Source of the DNA: Thermoanaerobacter uzonensis DSM 18761
GTDB lineage: Bacteria; Bacillota; Thermoanaerobacteria; Thermoanaerobacterales; Thermoanaerobacteraceae
Direction of reading: 5' to 3'
Assembly: GCF_900129115.1 (NCBI RefSeq)
Contig: NZ_FQUR01000008.1
Span: 1 to 64,000 of the forward strand
DNA: 64,000 bases
In this document: positions 1-7,613 of the stretch, piece by piece
Numbering within the stretch: the stretch's first letter is position 1
How the letters are laid out: every line of letters begins with the position of its first letter
Program-made: the position numbers and the translations under genes
Notes under the pieces: model-generated
What the model saw: only the letters and a program-made list of their open reading frames with translations
Told to the model about the DNA's origin: nothing
Databases searched by the model: none

Positions 1-194
1 AGGTGCACAGCTGGGTAGCCAAGTTCGGAGTGGATAAACGCTGAAAGCATCTAAGCGTGAAGCCCGCCTCAAGATTAGGTTTCCCACCCGAAAGGGGTAA
101 GACACCTCGAAGACCACGAGGTAGATAGGCCGGGGGTGTAAGAGTGGAAACACTTTTAGCTGACCGGTACTAATCAGTCGAGGACTTGACCTTT
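1..194 (+). rRNA. 23S ribosomal RNA, 3' end (partial)
   Basis: The window opens inside the last domain of a 23S rRNA. The stretch ending in ctgaccggtactaat followed by cgaggacttgacc is the conserved 3' terminal region, and the final gacttgacc would pair with the 5' end of the molecule to form helix 1. The 3' boundary is estimated to within a few bases. A 5S gene follows about 28 bases later, so this is the tail of a standard 16S-23S-5S operon. Confidence 0.95.
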
Positions 195-221
195 GGCTTT
201 GTGCAGTTTTGAAGGTCTAGA

Positions 222-332
<111 letters not shown>

Positions 333-351
333 AAATTTTATACATTATTTA

Positions 352-399
352 AAAAGAGGTAGTCTGTTTTTAAAATGGACTATCTCTTTTCTGTTTTTT
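352..399 (+). terminator. rRNA operon terminator
   Basis: A 13-bp stem (aaaagaggtagtc at 352-364 with gactatctctttt at 378-390, one G-T wobble) is followed by a run of T at 394-399. It sits just after the 5S gene and is a typical intrinsic terminator for the rRNA operon. Confidence 0.88.
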
Positions 400-404
400 C
401 ATGC

Positions 405-410
405 TATAAT
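405..410 (+). promoter_or_regulatory. Extended -10 element upstream of the GNAT gene
   Basis: TGC-TATAAT at 402-410 is an extended -10 box placed between the rRNA terminator and the acetyltransferase gene. No good -35 hexamer lies 16-18 bases upstream, where the terminator stem is found. This is a candidate start of transcription for the next two genes. Confidence 0.4.
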
Positions 411-441
411 AAATTAAAAATTTCTTTGGAGGGTTTTGGCC

Positions 442-1011
442 GTGTTAAAAAGTAATAGAATTGAACTTGTTCCATTTGAGAGTAAATATTTTGAAAAATT
501 TGTAGAGTTTCGGAATAGTGATGATAGTAGAAATTTAATGATGCCTGGTATACCATATCCTGTCACAGTAGAAACTGTTGCAGAAAGGTGGAAAACAAAA
601 AAAGATCCAAAAGAAAATGGAGAATTTGCTATAATACTTAGGAGCACAGGTGAATATATAGGAAATGTTTCATATAATAATGTGGACTGGAAAAATAGAA
701 ATTGTGAGATTGCGATAATGATTGGGGAAGAAAAACACAGAAATAAAGGCTATGGGACGGAAGCTTTAAATTTACTACTGGATTTTATTTTTAATGAATT
801 AAATTTACATCGAGTAGAGTTAAGGGTTTATGATTTTAATGAGAGGGCAATAAAAAGTTACGAAAAATGCGGTTTTAAAAAAGAAGGACTATTGAGAGAA
901 GTAGTATATAAACATGGTAAGTACATAAATGAATATGTAATGGGAATTTTAAAAGAGGAGTTTATTAATACAAACAATTATTACCAGGGAAATAATAACA
1001 ATAATAAGTGA
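442..1011 (+). CDS. GNAT family N-acetyltransferase (RimJ/RimL-like)
   Basis: A 189-residue acetyltransferase of the RimJ/RimL type (PF13302-like). It would transfer an acetyl group from acetyl-CoA to an amine, but the substrate cannot be read from the sequence. The acetyl-CoA loop is visible as the EEKHRNKGYGTEAL block in the middle of the protein, followed by a C-terminal half with the usual NERAIKSYEKCGFKKEG signature. A GGAGGG site at 428-433 fits the GTG at 442 better than the upstream TTG at 436, which is too close. The protein ends in an unusual asparagine-rich tail after the GNAT fold. Codon use looks like that of its neighbours. Confidence 0.85.
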   Translation: MLKSNRIELVPFESKYFEKFVEFRNSDDSRNLMMPGIPYPVTVETVAERWKTKKDPKENGEFAIILRSTGEYIGNVSYNNVDWKNRNCEIAIMIGEEKHRNKGYGTEALNLLLDFIFNELNLHRVELRVYDFNERAIKSYEKCGFKKEGLLREVVYKHGKYINEYVMGILKEEFINTNNYYQGNNNNNK

Positions 1012-1026
1012 ACAAGGAGGATAACT

Positions 1027-1575
1027 GTGAGAGCTTTCGTTGGAATTGATATAGGCGAAAAAACTATAGAGCAGATAGTGAGATTTCAGGAAACATTAAA
1101 AAATTATACTGTAAAAGGGAGATGGACTTATAAAGATAACTTCCACATCACATTAAAATTCTTAGGGGAAATAGAAATAGAGGCTATTTCTAAAATAGAA
1201 GATGCGGTAAAAGTTGCAGTAGAAGGCATCAGCCCCTTTTACATACGACTTTCAGAAGTAGGATTTTTTAAAGGTAATAAGGAGATGAGAGTTCTGTGGA
1301 TAGGAACAGAAGAAAGTGAATTTCTAAATAAATTGCATCACAATATAGATAAAGAATTATATAAAATAGGATTTGCAAAAGATGAAAGGAAATTTACTTC
1401 ACACATTACTATTGCCAGAGACATACGTTTAAGCATTGACATAGAAGAAGTAAATAATATTTTTGAAAAACAAGAGAAAGAGGCTATTTTAGTAGATACA
1501 ATTTTTTTATATGAGAGCGTTATACAAGAAAATAGAAGAAAATATATTCCTATATTTAGTGTGCCTTTAAAATAA
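1027..1575 (+). CDS. thpR: RNA 2',3'-cyclic phosphodiesterase (2'-5' RNA ligase family)
   Basis: A 182-residue member of the LigT/2H phosphoesterase family. Family members open 2',3'-cyclic phosphates at RNA ends and can join tRNA halves in vitro; the physiological substrate in bacteria is uncertain. Both catalytic His-x-Thr motifs are present, HIT at residues 40-42 and a second HIT near residue 125. Length is normal for the family. The GTG start follows an AAGGAGG site at 1014-1020. The gene lies 15 bases after the GNAT gene and is probably co-transcribed with it. It faces rqcH across the palindromic element at 1580-1881. Confidence 0.9.
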   Translation: MRAFVGIDIGEKTIEQIVRFQETLKNYTVKGRWTYKDNFHITLKFLGEIEIEAISKIEDAVKVAVEGISPFYIRLSEVGFFKGNKEMRVLWIGTEESEFLNKLHHNIDKELYKIGFAKDERKFTSHITIARDIRLSIDIEEVNNIFEKQEKEAILVDTIFLYESVIQENRRKYIPIFSVPLK

Positions 1576-1579
1576 GAAA

Positions 1580-1595
1580 TAAGATGCCTAAAAAG
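1580..1595. repeat. Left copy of 16-bp direct repeat flanking the palindromic element
   Basis: TAAGATGCCTAAAAAG occurs here and, identically, at 1866-1881. The two copies bracket the palindromic element. The left copy has a degraded hairpin partner downstream (gtatttca), whereas the right copy forms a perfect hairpin. This fits duplication of part of a terminator during insertion. Confidence 0.8.
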
Positions 1596-1881
1596 TATTT
1601 CAGACTGTAGACAAACTTTCGTAAAGGAGATATTTTGCATAAGGAGCGACTTGTTACAAAGCGGTAACAAAACTTAGCAAGACCGAGGGTGGAGGCAGGG
1701 TCGAAGCCATGGATGGCGAAGACGGGCACCTGAGGCAAGGAGGCCGATTGTGCCCGGTACCCTGCCGGAGCCCGAAGGCCGAGCTTTAGTTTTGTCGCTT
1801 TGGAACATCGGAGCGACGATGCAAAATATCTCCTTTGAATATTTTTTAACTTTGTCAACAAACTGTAAGATGCCTAAAAAG
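1580..1881. mobile_element. GC-rich palindromic non-coding element flanked by a direct repeat
   Basis: About 300 bases between the convergent genes thpR and rqcH hold no plausible gene. The core, roughly 1680-1790, is much richer in GC than the surrounding DNA. An 18-bp perfect inverted repeat (1623-1640 with 1819-1836) encloses nested hairpins: TTGTTAC/GTAACAA at 1651-1670, GGCAGGGT/ACCCTGCC at 1694-1701 and 1759-1766, CGGGCAC/GTGCCCG at 1723-1729 and 1750-1756, and GTCGCT/AGCGAC at 1794-1799 and 1812-1817. The ends carry a 16-bp direct repeat. It could be a non-autonomous mobile element, a structured RNA, or both. The transposition history is inferred, and no RNA family was identified. Confidence 0.6.
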
Positions 1882-1888
1882 CATCTTA
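1866..1888. terminator. Hairpin at the end of rqcH, holding the right copy of the direct repeat
   Basis: A perfect 8-bp stem, TAAGATGC at 1866-1873 with GCATCTTA at 1881-1888, encloses a 7-base loop. Its last three bases are the complement of the rqcH stop codon, so on the minus strand the hairpin begins with that TAA. A weak T-rich stretch follows on the minus strand. It probably ends rqcH transcription. Bases 1866-1881 duplicate 1580-1595. Confidence 0.5.
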
Positions 1889-3598
1889 CTCTGGATTTAC
1901 ATAAAGGGTCTTTTGGTTTGTATATATTACAAAACCTGGTTTTGCGCCAGAAGGTTTTTTTACATATTTTTTTAAGGTATAATCAACAGGTACATTTGAA
2001 GAATTTTTCGCTTTGCTATATTTGGCGGCTAATTTTGCAGCTTCAATAAGAGTTGTTTCAGGCACAGATTTGTTATTTGTCTTTATTATGACGTGGGACC
2101 CTGGTATGTCTTTTGTGTGAAGCCATATATCGTTAGGATTTGCGAATTTTAACGTTAGATAATCGTTTTGAGTGTTGTTTTTTCCTATATATATGTCGAA
2201 ACCGTCTGAAGATACTACATGCAATGGTTGAGAAAGAGTTTGCCGTGATATTTTTTTCTTTTGCTGCTTATGTATATACCCTTGTTCAGATAGTTCATTT
2301 TTTATTTCCTCTATTTCTGATGGTAATGTACAATTTTCCAAGTTCACTAGTTGACCTTCTAAATAAGTTATTTCCTCAAGAGTATCGGATATTTGTTTTT
2401 CTATTATTTTATTGGCATTTTTTAACTTGCTGTATTTTTTAAAGTATCTTTGGGCATTTTCTGAAGGGGAATATTTTTTGTCAATGGGTATTTCAATTTC
2501 TTCGCCAGTGTAATAGTTTATAGTTTTGAAGCTTTCCATTCCTTTTTTTAGAAGGTGCATATTTGCTGTTATAAGTTCACCGTAAAGTCTAAAAGTGTCA
2601 GCATTTTTTGCTTCGTTTAATTCTTGTTGAAGCTTATCTAGTTTGTTATAAAGTTTTTCTAAATTGTTGTTGATGATTTTTCTTAAATCCGAGGACCTTG
2701 CTTGCAAATTTATTATATTTGCTTTTTCACTGAAAAATTTACAAGCAGCTTGGTTTACTGTAGGGAAAAAAGTTTTTGTAATATATTGAGTCAAATCAAT
2801 ACAAGAAAAGTCAATTACTTCATTTTCCTGAAAAGCAATGCAGGGTTTTAAATTTAAGATTAAAACATCTTCATATATTTTTTTTATGTGTTGATATAGA
2901 TTTTCAATTTGCTCATCTTCTATTGATTCTACAAATCTGTCAGATACATTACATCTAAAAGCAACTTCTCTTGCTAAAGTGGGGCTAAATCCTTGTAGAA
3001 TATCTACTAGAGTTTTTTCAATTTTTTTTGATTTGTAGTTGTTAACAGCTTCTTTAAAAGAAGGTAGCGAGAGATTATTTATATTTAACTTTTCCTGCAG
3101 TGGTGGGTAGACATATTGCCTCCCAGGTAGTACTTCTCTTACTTTACTCATATCGGAATATACTCTTTTTATGCTATCTATTATCGTTTGAGTAGCTTTG
3201 TCAATTAATATGATATTGCTGTGTCTTCCCATTATTTCAATAATTAGAGTTTTAATTGTTTGATTTTCTAATTCGTCTTTTGTTTCTATATCGATTTTTA
3301 TTATTCTGTCAAATTCTACTTGTTTTATATCTATTATCCTGCCGTTTTGAAGAAATTTTCTTAAAAGCATGCAAAACATTGGAGGCTCAGCAGGATTTTC
3401 TTTATTTTCTTCTGTAAGATATATTCTTGGATAATTTGCATTAGCAGACAATAACAGTTTATAGTTTTTACCTTTATTTCGTATTATAAAGATTAATTCT
3501 TCTTTTTCAGGTTGATATATTTTATCAATTCTTCCACCAATAATTTCTTCTTTTAATTCTTTTGTTATTGCATGTAAAGTTATGCCGTCCAAAGCCAT
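1886..3598 (-). CDS. rqcH: Rqc2/NFACT family ribosome quality control protein RqcH
   Basis: A 570-residue NFACT-family protein, the bacterial counterpart of Rqc2/NEMF, once named as a fibronectin-binding protein. RqcH binds stalled 50S-peptidyl-tRNA complexes and directs alanine tailing that marks the nascent chain for degradation. The N-terminal NFACT-N region begins with the conserved MALDGITLHAI block. A central coiled coil lies around residues 290-440. The C-terminal NFACT-R domain has the LHTKDIPGSHVIIK motif near residue 500. The ATG start follows a GGAGGT site. The gene is alone on the minus strand, back to back with the ChrB-like operon. Confidence 0.93.
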   Translation of the reverse strand: MALDGITLHAITKELKEEIIGGRIDKIYQPEKEELIFIIRNKGKNYKLLLSANANYPRIYLTEENKENPAEPPMFCMLLRKFLQNGRIIDIKQVEFDRIIKIDIETKDELENQTIKTLIIEIMGRHSNIILIDKATQTIIDSIKRVYSDMSKVREVLPGRQYVYPPLQEKLNINNLSLPSFKEAVNNYKSKKIEKTLVDILQGFSPTLAREVAFRCNVSDRFVESIEDEQIENLYQHIKKIYEDVLILNLKPCIAFQENEVIDFSCIDLTQYITKTFFPTVNQAACKFFSEKANIINLQARSSDLRKIINNNLEKLYNKLDKLQQELNEAKNADTFRLYGELITANMHLLKKGMESFKTINYYTGEEIEIPIDKKYSPSENAQRYFKKYSKLKNANKIIEKQISDTLEEITYLEGQLVNLENCTLPSEIEEIKNELSEQGYIHKQQKKKISRQTLSQPLHVVSSDGFDIYIGKNNTQNDYLTLKFANPNDIWLHTKDIPGSHVIIKTNNKSVPETTLIEAAKLAAKYSKAKNSSNVPVDYTLKKYVKKPSGAKPGFVIYTNQKTLYVNPE

Positions 3599-3631
3599 AG
3601 TTATAACCTCCAGATTCTATTGTATATAAAA

Positions 3632-3637
3632 AGTATA
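3632..3637 (-). promoter_or_regulatory. Possible -10 box of rqcH
   Basis: Read on the minus strand, TGGTATACT gives an extended -10 (TATACT) about 35 bases before the rqcH start. The -35 region is poorly matched. It is the best promoter candidate in the divergent region. Confidence 0.4.
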
Positions 3638-3677
3638 CCATGAAATCGAAGGGTTTAATAGTGAAAAATTGATTGTA

Positions 3678-3706
3678 TTGATTTTAGTTGTAACATTTGT
3701 TACAAT
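3678..3706 (+). promoter_or_regulatory. SigmaA-type promoter of the ChrB-like/MFS operon
   Basis: TTGATT at 3678-3683, a 17-base spacer and TACAAT at 3701-3706 form a good vegetative promoter about 90 bases before the ChrB-like gene. Nearly the whole spacer and the first bases of the -10 box are occupied by an 18-bp palindrome, as expected for a repressible promoter. Confidence 0.6.
3688..3705. promoter_or_regulatory. Operator-like perfect palindrome, TTGTAACATTTGTTACAA
   Basis: The two 8-bp arms (TTGTAACA and TGTTACAA) are perfect complements separated by TT. The site fills the gap between the -35 and -10 boxes of the ChrB-like/MFS promoter, where a dimeric repressor would block RNA polymerase. 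Size and symmetry resemble operators of TetR-, MarR- or Rex-type proteins, but the sequence is not the Rex consensus (TTGTTAA-N4-TTAACAA). The protein that binds is unknown. Confidence 0.6.
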
Positions 3707-3794
3707 AAAACAAGATGTAAAAATAGGAATTAAAGTTTAATTGCCATAAGTAGAAAATTGAAAAGCAAGAGAAAGAGATAGAGGAGGTGAAAAA

Positions 3795-4322
3795 TTGAAG
3801 TGGTTACTTTTTGTGTATAAGGTCCCGAGTGATTCTTCTACAGCTAGAGTTACTATATGGAGAAGAATAAAAAAAATCGGTGCTTTGTATTTACAACAGT
3901 CTGTATGTATTGTACCTTACGTGGAAAGGTTTTTAAAAGAAATAGAGAAGCTAAAGGATGAAATTAAAGGCTTTGGAGGAGATTTTAAAGCCTTTGAAGT
4001 AGTGGCCCTTGATGAAGAAATAGAGAAAGATGTGATAGAACAATTTAATCATCAAAGGAGGGAAGAATATAGTGAAATAAAGGAACAATGTGAAGAGTTT
4101 TTTAAAGAGATTGAAAAAGAGATAGCAAGAAAAAATTTTACTTTTGCAGAATTAGAGGAAAATGAAGATGAGTTGAATAAGTTATATAAGTGGTTTGAAA
4201 AAGTAGCCCAAAGAGATGTGTTTGAGTGTGAAATAAAAAAAGAGGTTGAGAAATTATTAGAAAAAGCCAGTCGAGACTTTGAATATTTTGCTTCATTGGT
4301 TTATGAAAATAATAAAGAGTGA
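3795..4322 (+). CDS. ChrB N-terminal domain protein
   Basis: A 175-residue protein matching the N-terminal domain of ChrB, the chromate-resistance regulator. The diagnostic block near the start is visible: WLLFVYKVPSDSS, then R-x3-WRRIKKIGA and LQQSVCIVP. The rest is highly charged and helical. ChrB proteins act as chromate-responsive regulators in some proteobacteria. Here the C-terminal ChrB domain is absent, so the ligand and even a DNA-binding role are unproven. The TTG start follows a GAGGAGGTGA site. The MFS gene begins 15 bases downstream, so the two form an operon, and a perfect palindrome lies in its promoter. Confidence 0.75.
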   Translation: MKWLLFVYKVPSDSSTARVTIWRRIKKIGALYLQQSVCIVPYVERFLKEIEKLKDEIKGFGGDFKAFEVVALDEEIEKDVIEQFNHQRREEYSEIKEQCEEFFKEIEKEIARKNFTFAELEENEDELNKLYKWFEKVAQRDVFECEIKKEVEKLLEKASRDFEYFASLVYENNKE

Positions 4323-4337
4323 AGGGAGGCATTTTAA

Positions 4338-5468
4338 TTGTTAAATGTAATTATTTTGGGGTTGACAAGTCTTCTTACAGATATATCTACTGAAATGGTA
4401 TATCCTCTGATTCCACTTTTTCTCACTTCTCAACTTGGGGCAAGTCCGGCAATAGTAGGGATTATTGAAGGGTTTGCAGAAAGTCTAGCTAGTATACTTA
4501 AGGTTTTTTCAGGGTACATATCTGATAAAGTAGGTAAAAGAAAACCTTTAGCTATAGCTGGATATTCTTTTTCTACTATAGGAAAAATGTTTTTGTATTT
4601 TGCTACTTCATGGGGATGGGTTTTTTTAGGTAGAACCAGTGACAGATTTGGAAAAGGAATACGAACAGCTCCAAGAGATGCTTTGATTGCTGAAGCTGTA
4701 GATAAAGAAAACATTGGGAGAGCATATGGACTTCATAGGGCATTGGATACTTTAGGCGCAACGATTGGAATTACTTTAGCGTATTATTTTTTGACTTCTT
4801 ATAAAGGGGATTATAAAGCAGTTTTTATGTATTCTCTGATACCAGCTTTTTTAGGAGTTATTGTGCTGTTTTTTGCTAAGGAAAGCACGGTAAAACATGA
4901 ACTTTCAAAAAAACTTTCATTTTCTTGGAAAAGTCTTGATAGACGTCTTCAAATGTTTTTAATAGTTATTTTAATTTTTGCCTTAGGCAATTCTTCTAAT
5001 CAATTTTTACTTTTGAGAGCAAAAAATGTGGGCTTTAGCGATTCGGATGTTATACTTTTGTACTTGGTGTATAATATTGTTTACATGATATTTTCATATC
5101 CAATGGGAAGATTATCTGATAAGATAGGGAGAAAAAAGCTTCTCATTATGGGTTATTTCTTTTATGGAATAGTGTATTTAGGATTTGCAATTTTGGGTTT
5201 TAAAACTGCTATGTGGGTGTTATTCTCTGTCTATGGTTTATACATCGCTTTGACTGAGGGTGTTGAAAAAGCTTTAGTTGCGGAAATTTCTCCACCTCAT
5301 TTAAAAGGTACAGTTATAGGGCTTCATGCTACTTTTACAGGCATTGGCCTTTTACCGGCTTCTTTTATAGCAGGGGTACTTTGGGATACATTGGGAGTAA
5401 CTGCACCTTTTTATTTTGGTGGAATTATGGGAGTTTTGGCTGCTATTGGCCTTATGATCGTTTTATGA
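4338..5468 (+). CDS. MFS family efflux transporter
   Basis: A 376-residue major facilitator with about 11-12 hydrophobic segments. The loop between segments 2 and 3 has the MFS motif (GYISDKVGKRKPL) and is repeated in the second half as GRLSDKIGRKKLL. Length is at the short end of the family. The TTG start follows a GAAGGGAGG site. It is the second gene of the ChrB-like operon, which suggests export of a toxic anion or drug, but the substrate cannot be inferred. It is not a CHR-family chromate transporter. No clear terminator follows it. Confidence 0.85.
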   Translation: MLNVIILGLTSLLTDISTEMVYPLIPLFLTSQLGASPAIVGIIEGFAESLASILKVFSGYISDKVGKRKPLAIAGYSFSTIGKMFLYFATSWGWVFLGRTSDRFGKGIRTAPRDALIAEAVDKENIGRAYGLHRALDTLGATIGITLAYYFLTSYKGDYKAVFMYSLIPAFLGVIVLFFAKESTVKHELSKKLSFSWKSLDRRLQMFLIVILIFALGNSSNQFLLLRAKNVGFSDSDVILLYLVYNIVYMIFSYPMGRLSDKIGRKKLLIMGYFFYGIVYLGFAILGFKTAMWVLFSVYGLYIALTEGVEKALVAEISPPHLKGTVIGLHATFTGIGLLPASFIAGVLWDTLGVTAPFYFGGIMGVLAAIGLMIVL

Positions 5469-5521
5469 TTGTTTTCCTCACATTTTCTTAAAATATCTAA
5501 CCAAATTAGCCTTTTTTGTGT

Positions 5522-5527
5522 TATAAT
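5522..5527 (+). promoter_or_regulatory. Candidate -10 box for dapF
   Basis: TATAAT lies 32 bases before the dapF start, in the gap after the MFS gene. No convincing -35 element is seen at the right distance, so the assignment is tentative. It would start the long plus-strand series that begins with dapF. Confidence 0.4.
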
Positions 5528-5559
5528 ATCCTTGAAGATTAGAAAATGGAGTGATATGG

Positions 5560-6429
5560 GTGAAATTTACTAAAATGCATGGATTGGGAAATGACTTTAT
5601 AGTAATTGAGGCTCTAGAAAATGTAGATTATAGTGAATTAGCTATTAAACTTTGTGATAGGCATTTTGGTATAGGTGCGGATGGTCTTTTAGTTGTTGAG
5701 CCTTCAGGAATTGCAGATATTAGGATGAGGATTTTTAATGCAGATGGTAGCGAAGCAGAAATGTGCGGTAATGGTTCTAGATGTTTTGCAAAATATATTT
5801 ATGAAAGAGGGATAGTAAAAAAAGAGAAAATGGCAGTGGAAACCTTAGCGGGAGTGATTATGCCAGAAGTTTTTGAAGAAAATGGGAAAGTAGAAAGTGT
5901 AAAAGTTTATATGGGCAATCCCATTTTTGAAGCTAGCAAAATACCTGTAAAAAGTGACAAGCAAAAATTTATAAATGAGCCAGTAAAAATAGAGGGGAAA
6001 GTTTATAAATTAACTTCTCTAAGGGTAGGAGTGCCTCATACTATTGTTTTTGTAGAATCATTAGATGAAAATATGATTAAAGAATTAGGTCCTAAAATTG
6101 AAAAATCTTCCCTTTTCCCTCAAGGCACAAATGTAGATTTTGTAAAAGTAGAAGATAAAGAAAATATTTCTGTGAGGACTTGGGAAAGAGGTGTGGGGCT
6201 TACTCTTGCTTGTGGAAGCGGCGCCTGTGCGTCTGCGGTAGCTTCAGCAATTTTAGGTAAGACGGAGCGAAATGTCAATGTCCATTTTAAAGCTGGAAAG
6301 CTTTTGGTAGAATGGTTGGAGGACAATAGTATTTATTTATCAGGAAGTGTGGAAGAAGTCTTTAGAGGTGAGATAGACTTTAGTTTAATACAGAGAGAAT
6401 TTGACTATAATAAGAAAAAGGTGATATGA
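5560..6429 (+). CDS. dapF: Diaminopimelate epimerase
   Basis: Converts LL-diaminopimelate to the meso form for lysine and peptidoglycan synthesis, without a cofactor. Both catalytic cysteines are present in their usual settings, EMCGNGSRCFAKY and LACGSGACAS. The N-terminal KMHGLGNDF motif is conserved. About 289 residues, normal for the family. GGAG at 5548-5551 is correctly spaced from the GTG at 5560; the GTG at 5551 overlaps it and is unlikely. The stop codon overlaps the yicC start as TGATG, which suggests translational coupling. Confidence 0.94.
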   Translation: MKFTKMHGLGNDFIVIEALENVDYSELAIKLCDRHFGIGADGLLVVEPSGIADIRMRIFNADGSEAEMCGNGSRCFAKYIYERGIVKKEKMAVETLAGVIMPEVFEENGKVESVKVYMGNPIFEASKIPVKSDKQKFINEPVKIEGKVYKLTSLRVGVPHTIVFVESLDENMIKELGPKIEKSSLFPQGTNVDFVKVEDKENISVRTWERGVGLTLACGSGACASAVASAILGKTERNVNVHFKAGKLLVEWLEDNSIYLSGSVEEVFRGEIDFSLIQREFDYNKKKVI

Positions 6430-7301
6430 TGATAAAAAGCATGACCGGTTATGGAAGAGGTGAGATTAAGGAGAAAGGCTATTATATAACTGTGGAAATT
6501 AAATCTTTAAACCACAGATTTTTAGATATAAATTGCAGAATGAATAAACTTTTAAGTGGACTTGAAGAAAAAGTGAGAGAATTTGTTTCAAAGCAGATTG
6601 CGAGAGGGAGAATAGAATTAAATATTGGCTTTGAAGTATATGAAAGAAGCATTAATGTTATAGAAATTGATGAGAGTCTTTTGTCAGAGTATCTTAGAGT
6701 TTTTACTGATATAAAGTCTAAATTTGAATTAGAAGGATTTATAAAGGTAAGTGATTTGGTGTATTTGCCAGAGGTTATCAAAGTAAAGAATGATGATTTG
6801 GATTTAGAAGAAATATGGAAGCTATTAAAACTGCCATTGAGTGAAGCTATTAATAACCTCATTGACATGAGAAACAAAGAAGGTATAAAATTATACGATG
6901 ATGTAGTTAATAGGATAGACAAAATTTCAAATATAGTAAAAGAGATTGAAGATTTGAGTTTTGTAATGGTAGAAGATTATAGAAAAAGATTGGAACAGCG
7001 TATAAAAGAATTGGGGGTAGATATAGATCATAATAGGATGGCAATGGAAATAGCAATTATTGCTGACAAGTCATGTATTGCTGAAGAAATAACAAGGCTT
7101 AAAAGTCACATTATCCAATTTAAAGATTCTTTAGAAGAAGAAGGGTCTATAGGTAAAAAATTAGACTTTATAGTTCAAGAGATGAATCGTGAAGCTAATA
7201 CCATTGCTTCAAAGTCGATAGACTATAGAATTTCTAGTAAAGTCATTGACTTGAAAAATGAAATTGAAAAAATTAGAGAACAAGTTCAAAATATTGAGTA
7301 G
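6429..7301 (+). CDS. yicC: YicC/YloC family endoribonuclease
   Basis: A 290-residue YicC-family protein. Members are endoribonucleases involved in RNA turnover. The N-terminal IKSMTGYGRG motif, the KSLNHRFLDI block and the C-terminal REANTIASKS block are all present. The ATG at 6429 overlaps the dapF stop (TGATG) and gives the standard MIKSMTG start; the ATG at 6426 is also possible but too close to AAGGTG. It is followed by remA and gmk, the same order as in Bacillus. Confidence 0.9.
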   Translation: MIKSMTGYGRGEIKEKGYYITVEIKSLNHRFLDINCRMNKLLSGLEEKVREFVSKQIARGRIELNIGFEVYERSINVIEIDESLLSEYLRVFTDIKSKFELEGFIKVSDLVYLPEVIKVKNDDLDLEEIWKLLKLPLSEAINNLIDMRNKEGIKLYDDVVNRIDKISNIVKEIEDLSFVMVEDYRKRLEQRIKELGVDIDHNRMAMEIAIIADKSCIAEEITRLKSHIIQFKDSLEEEGSIGKKLDFIVQEMNREANTIASKSIDYRISSKVIDLKNEIEKIREQVQNIE

Positions 7302-7313
7302 GGAGGAAAAAGT

Positions 7314-7604
7314 ATGTCGATTAAATTAATAAATATTGGTTTTGGCAATATAATTTCGGCTAATAGATTGGTGGCAATAGTTAGTCCAGAATCTGCACCT
7401 ATAAAAAGAATAATTCAAGAGGCAAAAAATAGAGGTATGCTTATCGATGCTACATATGGTAGAAGAACAAGAGCCGTTATAATTACTGATAGTGACCACA
7501 TAATACTTTCTGCTGTTCAACCAGAGACCGTAGCTAATCGTCTCAATTCTAACAAGGAGATATTAGAAGATACTTTAGAAGAAGAGGAAGAAGAGGGAGA
7601 GTAG
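7314..7604 (+). CDS. remA: Extracellular matrix regulator RemA-like protein (DUF370)
   Basis: A 96-residue DUF370 protein. In Bacillus subtilis RemA is a DNA-binding activator of biofilm matrix and osmoprotection genes that forms ring-like oligomers. The conserved core is visible: [18 protein letters not shown], then [28 protein letters not shown] and [15 protein letters not shown]. The last dozen residues are mostly glutamate, beyond the DUF370 core. A GGGAGGA site precedes the ATG. Position between yicC and gmk matches ylzA of Bacillus. Its targets in this organism are unknown. Confidence 0.9.
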   Translation: MSIKLINIGFGNIISANRLVAIVSPESAPIKRIIQEAKNRGMLIDATYGRRTRAVIITDSDHIILSAVQPETVANRLNSNKEILEDTLEEEEEEGE

Positions 7605-7613
7605 GGGGAATTT

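Noticed and set aside
1556..2049. Open frames of about 100 codons on both strands across the palindromic element
   Set aside because: They have no ribosome site or family resemblance, their composition follows the GC-rich palindrome, and they run into rqcH or thpR.
3688..3705. Rex operator
   Set aside because: The palindrome has the right size, but the arms read TTGTAACA rather than the TTGTTAA half-site.
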